This document shows positions 1 through 6,523 of a stretch of 11,379 nucleotides of DNA, in pieces. This DNA is from Legionella longbeachae. GTDB lineage: Bacteria; Pseudomonadota; Gammaproteobacteria; Legionellales; Legionellaceae. Under the pieces are notes generated by a model, which saw nothing but the letters and a program-made list of their open reading frames with translations, was not told the origin of the DNA and searched no databases. How positions within the stretch are numbered: the first letter of the stretch is position 1; each line of letters opens with the position of its first letter. The stretch spans positions 1 through 11,379 of the forward strand of contig JACPOX010000318.1 of NCBI GenBank assembly GCA_016191305.1, given 5' to 3'. The translations under genes were made by a program, and so were the position numbers.

Positions 1-279
1 AAGTCATTTAGCTATTAAAATTCCAGTTCACCGCTTTTAAAAATCATTTTATCAATTAGTATGTTAGGTATTATTGTAAGATTTCAATAAGTCGAGCAAA
101 CTACATATAAGTCACAAATCAGCGATTTGCTGAACTTACTTAAAAAGCTATCTTAAATTAAATTTTCGCAGATTATAGCACAGTATAGTATCATTATGAA
201 GAAAATATATTCATATTTATAGATATTTTCACCTAATTTCTGCTAATCTCTATTTTGAGGCCCCTATATTTGGTGAAAA
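1..279. other. AT-rich intergenic leader of the sensor kinase gene
   Basis: No reading frame worth calling is present. The only clear structure is a short inverted repeat at 119-133 (TCAGC, loop GATTT, GCTGA), with AAGT/ACTT flanks at 109-112 and 134-137 that could lengthen the stem. No T-run follows it, so I do not call a terminator. Several TATA-like hexamers lie at 170-225, but none has a convincing -35 partner at the right distance. The promoter for the kinase gene is presumably here but cannot be fixed by eye. Confidence 0.5.
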
Positions 280-1971
280 ATGGATTCAAAAAAAATACAT
301 GAATTACAAAAAATTATTGATGAAAAGAATGAAACAATTCATCAGTTAATTCTATCTCTGGAAGAAGAAAAATTAAAATTTAAAAGTGATCTACAGGATC
401 TTCATGACTATTATGAAAGTATAATTGCTTTCATGCCTGGGCATGTTTATTGGTTGGATAGAAATAATGTGTTTTTAGGTTGTAACGATGCGCAGGCTAA
501 AAGTGCACGTTTGAAATCGAGAAAAGAGATCGTTGGGAAAACAAATTATGACATGCCATGGAAAGATCAAGCCGAAGAATTAAACAAACTCAATACATTA
601 GTGATGGATACAGGCGTCGCACATACTGCAGAAGAATATGCTGTCATGGCCAATGGAATGGGGATCTACTATTCACAAAAAGTTCCTTTACGTAATCACA
701 GAAATGAGATTGTTGGTGTTTTAGGTATTTCATTAGACATAACAGAACGAAAAAAAATGGAAGTCGCTTTGCGGCGCATTAAAGAAAATGCTGAGGTAGC
801 AAATCAGGCCAAAACAGAATTCATTGCAAATATGAGCCATGATTTTCATACCCCATTAAGTGGAATTGTTGGTATGTCAAAGCTTTTAGAAGAAAAAGCT
901 CAAGATCCAGAAAGAAAACAGTATGCCCGCTGGATTCATGAAAGTGGTGAGCAATTACTAGAACTCCTCAACGGTGTTATGGAAATTGTTGCTTCGGATA
1001 GTCTAAAAGAAAGTGATGTTCATGAAGAAATGTTCGAACTTCTTAAAAATATTCAAGATATTGCCCATCTAGTACAACCAAGTTTACAAATGAAAAATAT
1101 TCAATTGAAAATCGAAATTGATGAAAGAACACCAAACTGCATAATTACTGATGGTACAAAATTGCATAGAGTTTTATTAAATCTTTTAGGTAATGCAATT
1201 AAATTCACTGACAATGGCGTCGTCACAATTAAAATTGAAGTACTGCATCGAGAAAATCATTATGCCCAACTTCGATTCAGCATAATTGATACAGGAATTG
1301 GTATAGCACAGGAATTACAAAGCAAAATTTTTGATCGTTTTTTTCGTGCTGCTCCCTCTTATAAAAGCAAACAAACGGGTTATGGTGTGGGCCTTCATAC
1401 TGCACAAAAATACTTAAGCCTGCTTGGCGGCGAAATTCACCTAGAAAGTGAGCTAGGAAAAGGGTCAACCTTTTCTTTTACACTTACTTTCAAGGAGTTT
1501 TATAAAGAAAGTTACTCAATAAATCACTTGTCAACTGATACTGAATTCTCTTCTAACTCTCCTAATACGAAAGTACACAGCTCATCTTATTCTCCACTTA
1601 TTCTGCTAGTAGAAGATAATATTCTCTCACTTCATATACTTGAAACACTTGTGGATCAAGCGGCATATCACTATTACTCGGCAATTGATGGTGAACATGC
1701 TTTAGAATTAATAGAAACCAATGATTTTGATTTGATCATTACTAGTGTCAATTTATCAAATCCTTCTGCAAAGGAGCTTATTCTACGTACCCGCGATATG
1801 GAAAATCAAAAACACAAAAAAGCAATACCCATAATTGGCGTATCCTCCAATGCATTAGGTGATACAGAAAATGAGTGTCTGCGTTCGGGTATGAATAAAG
1901 TGTTAACTAAGCCAATACGTTTAGAAGTATTGTTAGAGCTAGTAAATGAATTGCCGCAATCTAAAACTTAA
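280..1971 (+). CDS. PAS-containing hybrid histidine kinase with a degenerate receiver domain
   Basis: A cytoplasmic hybrid sensor kinase of 563 residues with no membrane segment. Order of parts: a charged coiled coil (about 1-45), a PAS domain (about 45-158, ending in the usual DITERKK linker), HisKA (about 178-240), HATPase (about 290-404) and a receiver (about 438-558). The H-box NMSHDFHTPL places the phosphohistidine at H187. The ATP-binding boxes are all present: N-box N301/N305, G1 DTGIGI from 337, F-box FDRFFR from 351, G2 GYGVG from 367 and G3 GKGSTF from 393. In the receiver the acidic pair E445/D446, S522 (Thr/Ser switch) and K544 (TKP) are in place. The position of the phospho-accepting Asp is serine (S489, in LIITSVNL). 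The kinase half therefore looks active while classical phosphotransfer to its own receiver should not occur. The ligand sensed by the PAS domain is unknown. The ribosome site is weak (GGTGA at 272-276 is very close to the ATG). No cognate regulator gene is adjacent. The gene stands alone. Confidence 0.93.
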   Translation: MDSKKIHELQKIIDEKNETIHQLILSLEEEKLKFKSDLQDLHDYYESIIAFMPGHVYWLDRNNVFLGCNDAQAKSARLKSRKEIVGKTNYDMPWKDQAEELNKLNTLVMDTGVAHTAEEYAVMANGMGIYYSQKVPLRNHRNEIVGVLGISLDITERKKMEVALRRIKENAEVANQAKTEFIANMSHDFHTPLSGIVGMSKLLEEKAQDPERKQYARWIHESGEQLLELLNGVMEIVASDSLKESDVHEEMFELLKNIQDIAHLVQPSLQMKNIQLKIEIDERTPNCIITDGTKLHRVLLNLLGNAIKFTDNGVVTIKIEVLHRENHYAQLRFSIIDTGIGIAQELQSKIFDRFFRAAPSYKSKQTGYGVGLHTAQKYLSLLGGEIHLESELGKGSTFSFTLTFKEFYKESYSINHLSTDTEFSSNSPNTKVHSSSYSPLILLVEDNILSLHILETLVDQAAYHYYSAIDGEHALELIETNDFDLIITSVNLSNPSAKELILRTRDMENQKHKKAIPIIGVSSNALGDTENECLRSGMNKVLTKPIRLEVLLELVNELPQSKT

Positions 1972-1987
1972 GATTGTGGCAATTATT
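1951..1987 (+). terminator. hairpin spanning the kinase stop codon
   Basis: Left arm TTGCCGCAATCT (1951-1962), loop of 8 nt (1963-1970), right arm AGATTGTGGCAA (1971-1982). The 12-bp stem has only one G-U wobble. The tail (TTATTC) is only weakly T-rich. The stop codon TAA (1969-1971) lies at the loop/right-arm junction, so the left arm is coding sequence. Best read as an intrinsic terminator or mRNA 3'-end stabiliser for the kinase gene. Confidence 0.55.
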
Positions 1988-2176
1988 CAAGTGAATTAAA
2001 AATTATTTTTAAACATGTTTCTTATTCGCCATGAAAAGACAAATACTCATAAGTTTCTATGATTTAAAAAATATCTTTTATAAAAATACTCTTATGTTAT
2101 CAAATTTAAATGTAATAATGCTAACATGTTCGATTTAATTAAACGTCAGTTATTGAAAGGAAAAGTGGCTTTAAAA

Positions 2177-2205
2177 TGTGGGTTGGGTCCCTGGCCCAAC
2201 CTACA
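2177..2205. repeat. REP-like palindrome, copy 1
   Basis: An imperfect GC-rich inverted repeat in AT-rich surroundings: left arm TGTGGGTTGGG, 7-nt centre TCCCTGG, right arm CCCAACCTACA. The one imperfection (G opposite T) still pairs as G-U in RNA. It closely matches the palindrome at 5101-5130 in sequence, which marks both as copies of one dispersed element. The GTAG-plus-hairpin form (GTAG is read on the minus strand here) resembles REP elements mobilised by RAYT/TnpA-REP tyrosine transposases. No such transposase is encoded in this window. Confidence 0.75.
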
Positions 2206-2385
2206 AACTTTTGAGGCGAACGGATCTAAATACGTCCCTTATCCATAACTAAAGTAAATTAAGAAAAAATAAGATTTTTTGGTAAACAAGTATTCACTTC
2301 ACTAACAAAAGAGATTTAATGATGAAAGGACTCTCATTTAAGACATTAATATCCTTACAAATTATCGTTGATAAATAAAATAAAT

Positions 2386-2415
2386 TTGACTTACTATTGG
2401 TTTATCTTATCTAAT
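2386..2415 (+). promoter_or_regulatory. sigma70-like promoter for the beta-barrel/propeller operon
   Basis: -35 TTGACT at 2386-2391 and -10 TCTAAT at 2410-2415, each 5 of 6 to consensus, separated by 18 bp. Predicted start near 2422 gives a leader of about 95 nt before the ATG at 2517. Seen by eye only; no alternative promoter of similar quality was found in the intergenic region. Confidence 0.55.
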
Positions 2416-2516
2416 TAATATTAGTTTTCAACCTGGATTTGCTATTAGAGCTCTATCGATTCGTAGCGATGATAACTCTTATCTGAATTTAGGTTCAAGG
2501 AAAGGACTCTTTAACT

Positions 2517-3293
2517 ATGATCAGAAGAAGGTGTACACGTAAATTTGCAAAGTTTCTTGTATTAGCTTTATTTTTCATACCCACCATTTCAGCATATGGC
2601 CATATTTATTTGGGTGGAACATTAGCAGCCAATTTTGCACATTTAGGGAATCGTTCTCCCCAAATCACTTATTTTAGCGGTACAACCATAACAGATGACT
2701 ATCCCCTCAAAAGCAATAATAAAATAACTACCGTATATGGTGCGAATGGAGGTTATGAATTTACTAGCGAACATATGAAACCTACTATTGCTCTTGGTTT
2801 AGGAATATATGGCAATCTGGGTGATTACCATTTTGATGGACAAGTTGTGGAAACAGCTACAGGAAATCTAAGTAATACACTCTATGATTATAGCTTTAAC
2901 ATTACTAGTACACGACTTATGGCCGAAATTCAACTTAACTGGGAGCTATCCCAATTCGCCCCTTTTCTTAATTTTGGTTTAGGTTCCGCGTGGAATAGCA
3001 TGACTAGTTATCGTGAAATTGCTATAAACGGCACTACTTATCCTCCTCTTATGCCCTTTCGATCCCATATGAATAACAATTTTGCTTATCAAGTAGGCTT
3101 TGGAGTTAGTACTGCAATAAATCTTTCAAGTACCAAATCTAATTTTGAAAAAGATAGGATATCAATAGGATATCGATATATAAACTTAGGCCAAACAACA
3201 TTTGGAACAAGAGGTCCAGAATATCCTTTTAAATTAAATACTGGTTTGCTACAAACGAATGAAATATATGTTGGATACACCCATTTATTTTAA
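2517..3293 (+). CDS. outer-membrane beta-barrel protein
   Basis: A 258-residue exported protein. Residues 1-26 form a Sec signal peptide: basic start (MIRRRCTRKFAK), a hydrophobic core (FLVLALFFIP) and cleavage likely after TISA. The mature part is rich in alternating polar/aromatic strands with glycine and Asn/Ser turns. It ends YVGYTHLF, the terminal Phe with alternate aromatic/hydrophobic residues being the usual recognition signal for BAM-assembled outer-membrane proteins. The size fits an 8- or 10-stranded OmpA-like or Opa-like barrel, and no periplasmic OmpA peptidoglycan-binding domain follows. Start choice is supported by AAAGGA at 2501-2506, ten bases before the ATG. The next gene starts 12 bp after the stop, so the two are probably co-transcribed from the promoter at 2386-2415. 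The exact role (adhesin, pore or surface protein) cannot be told from the sequence. Confidence 0.85.
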   Translation: MIRRRCTRKFAKFLVLALFFIPTISAYGHIYLGGTLAANFAHLGNRSPQITYFSGTTITDDYPLKSNNKITTVYGANGGYEFTSEHMKPTIALGLGIYGNLGDYHFDGQVVETATGNLSNTLYDYSFNITSTRLMAEIQLNWELSQFAPFLNFGLGSAWNSMTSYREIAINGTTYPPLMPFRSHMNNNFAYQVGFGVSTAINLSSTKSNFEKDRISIGYRYINLGQTTFGTRGPEYPFKLNTGLLQTNEIYVGYTHLF

Positions 3294-3296
3294 GGA
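3292..3296 (+). promoter_or_regulatory. ribosome-binding site deciding the propeller gene start
   Basis: AAGGA lies nine bases before the ATG at 3306 and overlaps the stop codon of the preceding gene (TAA 3291-3293). It supports start 3306 over the internal ATG at 3378, which has no purine-rich site in front of it. The overlap also suggests translational coupling of the two genes. Confidence 0.7.
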
Positions 3297-3305
3297 AAAA
3301 ATCAA

Positions 3306-5084
3306 ATGGAAAATAAGGTAAAATTTCAGCAGAAATTATTAAGCCACTACAAAAGACTTCTTTCCAAAACCTCTGTGATGAGACAAGGTCAGTCTAGAAT
3401 TATTTTAAGCATCATTCTGCTGCTTCCAATGGCTTCCTATGCACATCTGCTCTCTATCACAGCTACAAAACCCTTTCCATCAACAATACCCGCTGGATCC
3501 AGTATTTTTGCTACATTTAAAGTAACGAACATCAGCTCAAAAGCTAATGTAACTGCCATAGACCAAAGTAATTTTCCAAAAGAGAGTGGATTATCTATTT
3601 CATCCTCTACTTGCGGCACTCTACTAACTCCAGGACAGTTTTGCGTTATTCAAGTAGCCTTACAAGCCCCTACAAAAGAGCAAATCATATCAACAGCACT
3701 GAGAGAATGGGCAAAACCAAGTGCTGAGGGAGTGCAATATCCCATTAAAATTAAAGTCATCTCAGCCCCTGAATTACCAGCTATTAGTTTAGTGCAAATT
3801 CCTACCAATGTATCATTACCTGCGTTACGAGCACCTGCTATTGCTCAAAGCTCAGGTAATTGGCTTATAGTGAGTGGAACAACAGGTAATTTTCATGATT
3901 TTAATAATAATAGTTTTAACACGAGTATTTATGTATATGATCCTGTTACAACACAAATCTATTCAGTAGATATTGGCAGTACTGATTTGGATCCGGAGAT
4001 CAAAAAACAATTAGCGAGTTCAAGTCCACAGTTTTTACAAGATGGAGATACCTTGTATCTAATAGGTGGGTTTTATACTGCAGATAATCAAATTTGGACT
4101 ACATTGAACACAATCACTGCTATCAATGTTCCCAACATGATCAACGCAATCATTTCTGGCCAGACAAATTTAAATCAGTATGCTTACTTTAGAACTGATA
4201 TTCCCCAGTTTCAGGTAACTGGCGGCCAATTAGGTAAAATTGGTAATTACTTTTATTTAGCTTATGGTCAAAATTGTGAGGGTAGTAACTATTGTACCAA
4301 ACAGACCTATACTAATTCTATATATAAATTCATTACTGACCCAACCTTGATTTCAACCCAAATTGTAAGTTCTGCAAGCCACTTGGATAAAGATGGTAGT
4401 GGGTGGAGAAGACGGGATTATAATTTGGCTCCATTTAAACTAGGAGACTCTGATACCCTATTTGCCATGGCTGGCCCTTTTACGCCAGGGGATAACGCTC
4501 TGGTATGGACGAATGGCATTATGTTTGATTCCAAGCTAAAAGCGAATGACAATTTTATTAATCAACAGGCTAACCAATATGCTGCCGCCTCTTTGTCAAT
4601 GTATAGTGAAAACAATAAGATAGCCTATGTAGCAACCTTCTCGGGTTTAAGTAATTTGTATTGGACAACAACTGGTCTAGTAAACGATAATACGACCCCT
4701 TATGGAAATATACTCGATTTAATTAGTTCCGATAACAGAGGGAATGTTCAAGAATTCGCCAATTTACAACCTGTTTGCAGTACTGGAACTTCACTTCAAA
4801 ATTGTCTGTATATGGGGTTAAGCGCAACATTTATACCTATAGCAAATTATTATGATAATCGATTTATTTTACAATTAGATCAGTTACCTAAGAATACATC
4901 TACACTGATTGGTTATATATTTGGAGGTTTATTATCGCCAGTACAAACCATTTTTGAACTTCCATCCGATTCAGGATCAGGTCCAAGTTATGCTTCAAAC
5001 CAGATTTATGCAGTATATGTTACACCTTCAGCTCCTATTGCTGGTAACTGGGAAAGCATCACTAATTTATATCCAGGGACTTAA
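3306..5084 (+). CDS. exported beta-propeller (kelch-like) protein with N-terminal Ig-like domain
   Basis: 592 residues, family not recognised for certain. A hydrophobic segment (about 31-45, IILSIILLLPMASYA) followed by His47 looks like a signal peptide cleaved after SYA. The n-region is unusually long (about 30 residues) if the RBS-supported start is right; Met25 (3378) would give a standard signal peptide but has no ribosome site. Residues about 48-155 resemble a bacterial Ig-like domain, with the typical TCG..L.PGQFC pattern (C103, C113, a possible disulfide). From about 160 on, repeated strand-rich blocks such as WLIVSGTTG, IYVYDPVT and LYLIGG have the flavour of kelch-type propeller blades. 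Further cysteine pairs (CEGSNYC; C..SLQNC) also fit an oxidising, extracytoplasmic location. No catalytic residues or C-terminal anchor are evident. It follows the beta-barrel gene by 12 bp, so a surface or periplasmic partner of that barrel is a reasonable inference. Confidence 0.78.
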   Translation: MENKVKFQQKLLSHYKRLLSKTSVMRQGQSRIILSIILLLPMASYAHLLSITATKPFPSTIPAGSSIFATFKVTNISSKANVTAIDQSNFPKESGLSISSSTCGTLLTPGQFCVIQVALQAPTKEQIISTALREWAKPSAEGVQYPIKIKVISAPELPAISLVQIPTNVSLPALRAPAIAQSSGNWLIVSGTTGNFHDFNNNSFNTSIYVYDPVTTQIYSVDIGSTDLDPEIKKQLASSSPQFLQDGDTLYLIGGFYTADNQIWTTLNTITAINVPNMINAIISGQTNLNQYAYFRTDIPQFQVTGGQLGKIGNYFYLAYGQNCEGSNYCTKQTYTNSIYKFITDPTLISTQIVSSASHLDKDGSGWRRRDYNLAPFKLGDSDTLFAMAGPFTPGDNALVWTNGIMFDSKLKANDNFINQQANQYAAASLSMYSENNKIAYVATFSGLSNLYWTTTGLVNDNTTPYGNILDLISSDNRGNVQEFANLQPVCSTGTSLQNCLYMGLSATFIPIANYYDNRFILQLDQLPKNTSTLIGYIFGGLLSPVQTIFELPSDSGSGPSYASNQIYAVYVTPSAPIAGNWESITNLYPGT

Positions 5085-5100
5085 CAAAAGTTAAGGATTT

Positions 5101-5130
5101 TGTAGGTTGGGGCCCTGGCCCCAACCTACA
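5101..5130. repeat. REP-like palindrome, copy 2 (near-perfect)
   Basis: Two 14-bp arms (TGTAGGTTGGGGCC and its exact complement) around a 2-bp centre (CT), in the 56-bp gap between two convergent genes. Begins with the GTAG signature next to a hairpin typical of RAYT-associated REP sequences. There is no T-run on either side, so it is not a standard intrinsic terminator, though such a stable stem could block exonucleases or transcription from both genes. Shares its arms and CCCTGG centre with copy 1 at 2177-2205. Confidence 0.82.
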
Positions 5131-5140
5131 ATATAAATTA

Positions 5141-6322
5141 CTAGCTTGCTAGTGAAGCAGGATTCATAGAGTCTTTTTTAATTCGATACTCCATGAACGT
5201 ATCTATCACTTTGGCAAAAGCTCCATTGCCTAAAACATTGGCACAAGTGATGACTGGATCAAATAAAATATAAAGAGCAGTAATGAGAGAAAGCATTACA
5301 GAATTAAATCCTAAATAGCTTTCGAGAATAGGTAGCATGACAATAATTCCTCCACCTGGTATAGCGGCCACTGAGAATTTGGCAATTACGAAATAAAAAG
5401 TAAATACGAGATAAGTGATTAATGAAGGTTCATCCATTCCAAAACTTTTTAAGACTGCATAAGCAAATATAGGTATTGCAAAGCAATCTCCAATTAAATG
5501 AATATTTACTGTAGCTGGAATCACCGCACGTGAAAGTTCTTTATTTTTTGTATTATTTTCTACACCTATAATAGTTAAAGGCATGCTTGCTGCACTGGAC
5601 ATAGTACTAAATCCACTAATAGCTGCGGGCAACATGTTTTTTAAATTATTTATTAAACCTGAAAATCGAAATTGATTGAGACAGAGAAAAACAAACCCAA
5701 TATAAACAAATTGAGCCAAGGCTATAAGTAAGAAAATCAGTGAATAATCTTTAATAATTAATGTTACAACCCCATCATATTGTAATTTAATAACAAATCC
5801 GGCCACGAAAAATGGAATAAGATAGACAATGATTCCCAATATGATGCTAATCAGTTGGTCGATTTTATTCGCAATCATTACTGACTTGCCAGGTAACATT
5901 CTAGATAAGATAAAACCTAGAATAATTCCTGCAAACATTGCCTTATCATTTGCAATCAATTTAGGTGGATCAAAAACCCATAAGGGGAATAACTCCAGAG
6001 TTTTTGTAGGAGTAATCATAGAAAAATTAAGATGATAAACACCTATACCCACATAATGGCTAAGGAAGGTTGATATAAAATTGGAGCAACAGACAAAGAC
6101 CAGAATCAAGCCTATAATCTTGGCTGCGCTATTTGATAATGTAATTACAGTTTTTAACAGCAGTCCAAAGATAACAAAAGGCAAAATAAGAACAATCGTA
6201 GATTTAATACTCAGGCTTATAGAATATAAAATCTGTTTAAGCTGCAATGGAATAATAGGGGCAAATAATAGAACAGCCAATATGATGGCCAACAAGATAA
6301 ATGGCATTTTACGGAACATCAT
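5141..6322 (-). CDS. divergent dicarboxylate/amino-acid:cation symporter (DAACS family)
   Basis: A 393-residue inner-membrane transporter with about eight hydrophobic segments and two re-entrant-loop signatures. Landmarks of the GltPh/GltP family are visible: the serine-rich tip MSSAASMP (241-248, GltPh RSSSGTLP), the TM7 block ATVNIHLIGD (270-279, GltPh ATINMDGT), the HP2 loop AAIPGGG (319-325) and the TM8 block FDPVITCANVLGN (354-366). By motif alignment several functional residues differ: GltPh R276 is M241, D312 is H275, R397 is I358 and D405 is N366. D394 (D355), N310 (N273), T398 (T359) and N401 (N362) are kept. Loss of the R397 equivalent argues against acidic substrates, and loss of D312/D405 argues for altered cation coupling. 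The length is slightly short of the usual ~420. Two adjacent ATGs are possible starts; AAGGA (6327-6331) is 4 bases from the first and 7 from the second. It is convergent with the propeller gene. Confidence 0.85.
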   Translation of the reverse strand: MMFRKMPFILLAIILAVLLFAPIIPLQLKQILYSISLSIKSTIVLILPFVIFGLLLKTVITLSNSAAKIIGLILVFVCCSNFISTFLSHYVGIGVYHLNFSMITPTKTLELFPLWVFDPPKLIANDKAMFAGIILGFILSRMLPGKSVMIANKIDQLISIILGIIVYLIPFFVAGFVIKLQYDGVVTLIIKDYSLIFLLIALAQFVYIGFVFLCLNQFRFSGLINNLKNMLPAAISGFSTMSSAASMPLTIIGVENNTKNKELSRAVIPATVNIHLIGDCFAIPIFAYAVLKSFGMDEPSLITYLVFTFYFVIAKFSVAAIPGGGIIVMLPILESYLGFNSVMLSLITALYILFDPVITCANVLGNGAFAKVIDTFMEYRIKKDSMNPASLAS

Positions 6323-6380
6323 AGTTTCCTTAAAGGGGTTAAATAAAAAAATGAGACATTGAATATAAATAGAGATAAGT

Positions 6381-6395
6381 ACCGGACTAGCCGGT
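6381..6395. other. short GC-rich hairpin in the symporter leader
   Basis: ACCGG, loop ACTAG, CCGGT, inside an AT-rich 201-bp gap. Read on the plus strand it is followed by GGTTTTTG and looks like a small terminator, yet no plus-strand gene lies upstream. Read on the minus strand it falls in the region upstream of the symporter start. An 8-bp palindrome GTGTACAC lies close by at 6406-6413. Function is unknown and no promoter for the symporter could be fixed by eye. Confidence 0.3.
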
Positions 6396-6523
6396 GGTTT
6401 TTGTGGTGTACACTAAGGTAAAACAGCTGATCAACATCATTAAAGTAAGTCCATAATAAAACAGTGATTTAGAAATATATGCGCATTAAAAATAACATGA
6501 GAATATTTTTTATGCAATCACTT

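Larger units (their letters stand above)
1972..2516. other. 545-bp intergenic region without a supported gene
   Basis: It holds the right arm of the kinase terminator, one REP-like palindrome (2177-2205) and a sigma70-like promoter (2386-2415); the rest is AT-rich. Two short frames (2031-2138, 35 codons; 2319-2378, 19 codons) have no supporting features and are not called. Small structures noted: AACATGTT occurs twice (2012-2019 within a 10-bp palindrome, and 2123-2130), and an 11-bp direct repeat GAAAGGACTCT lies at 2324-2334 and 2500-2510. The second copy of that repeat contains the ribosome site of the downstream gene. Confidence 0.6.

Noticed and set aside
1277..1468. Antisense frame of 63 codons inside the sensor kinase gene
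   Set aside because: It lies wholly inside well-supported HATPase coding sequence and shows no ribosome site or domain.
2012..2130. AACATGTT present twice as a possible regulator site
   Set aside because: Short AT-rich palindromes are expected by chance here, and neither copy is placed near the identified promoter.
2031..2138. Small frame of 35 codons in the long intergenic region
   Set aside because: No ribosome site, AT-rich composition and no recognisable product.
2319..2378. Small frame of 19 codons (MMKGLSFKTLISLQ...) resembling the start of a signal peptide
   Set aside because: Too short, weak ribosome site, and located before the operon promoter. It could be a decayed gene start, but nothing follows to support that.
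3089..3280. Antisense frame inside the beta-barrel gene
   Set aside because: It is opposite the C-terminal strands of a clear outer-membrane protein, so it is a shadow frame.
5101..5130. Intrinsic terminator for the two convergent genes
   Set aside because: The stem is strong but no T-run follows on either strand, and a second copy exists elsewhere. A REP-like element explains it better.
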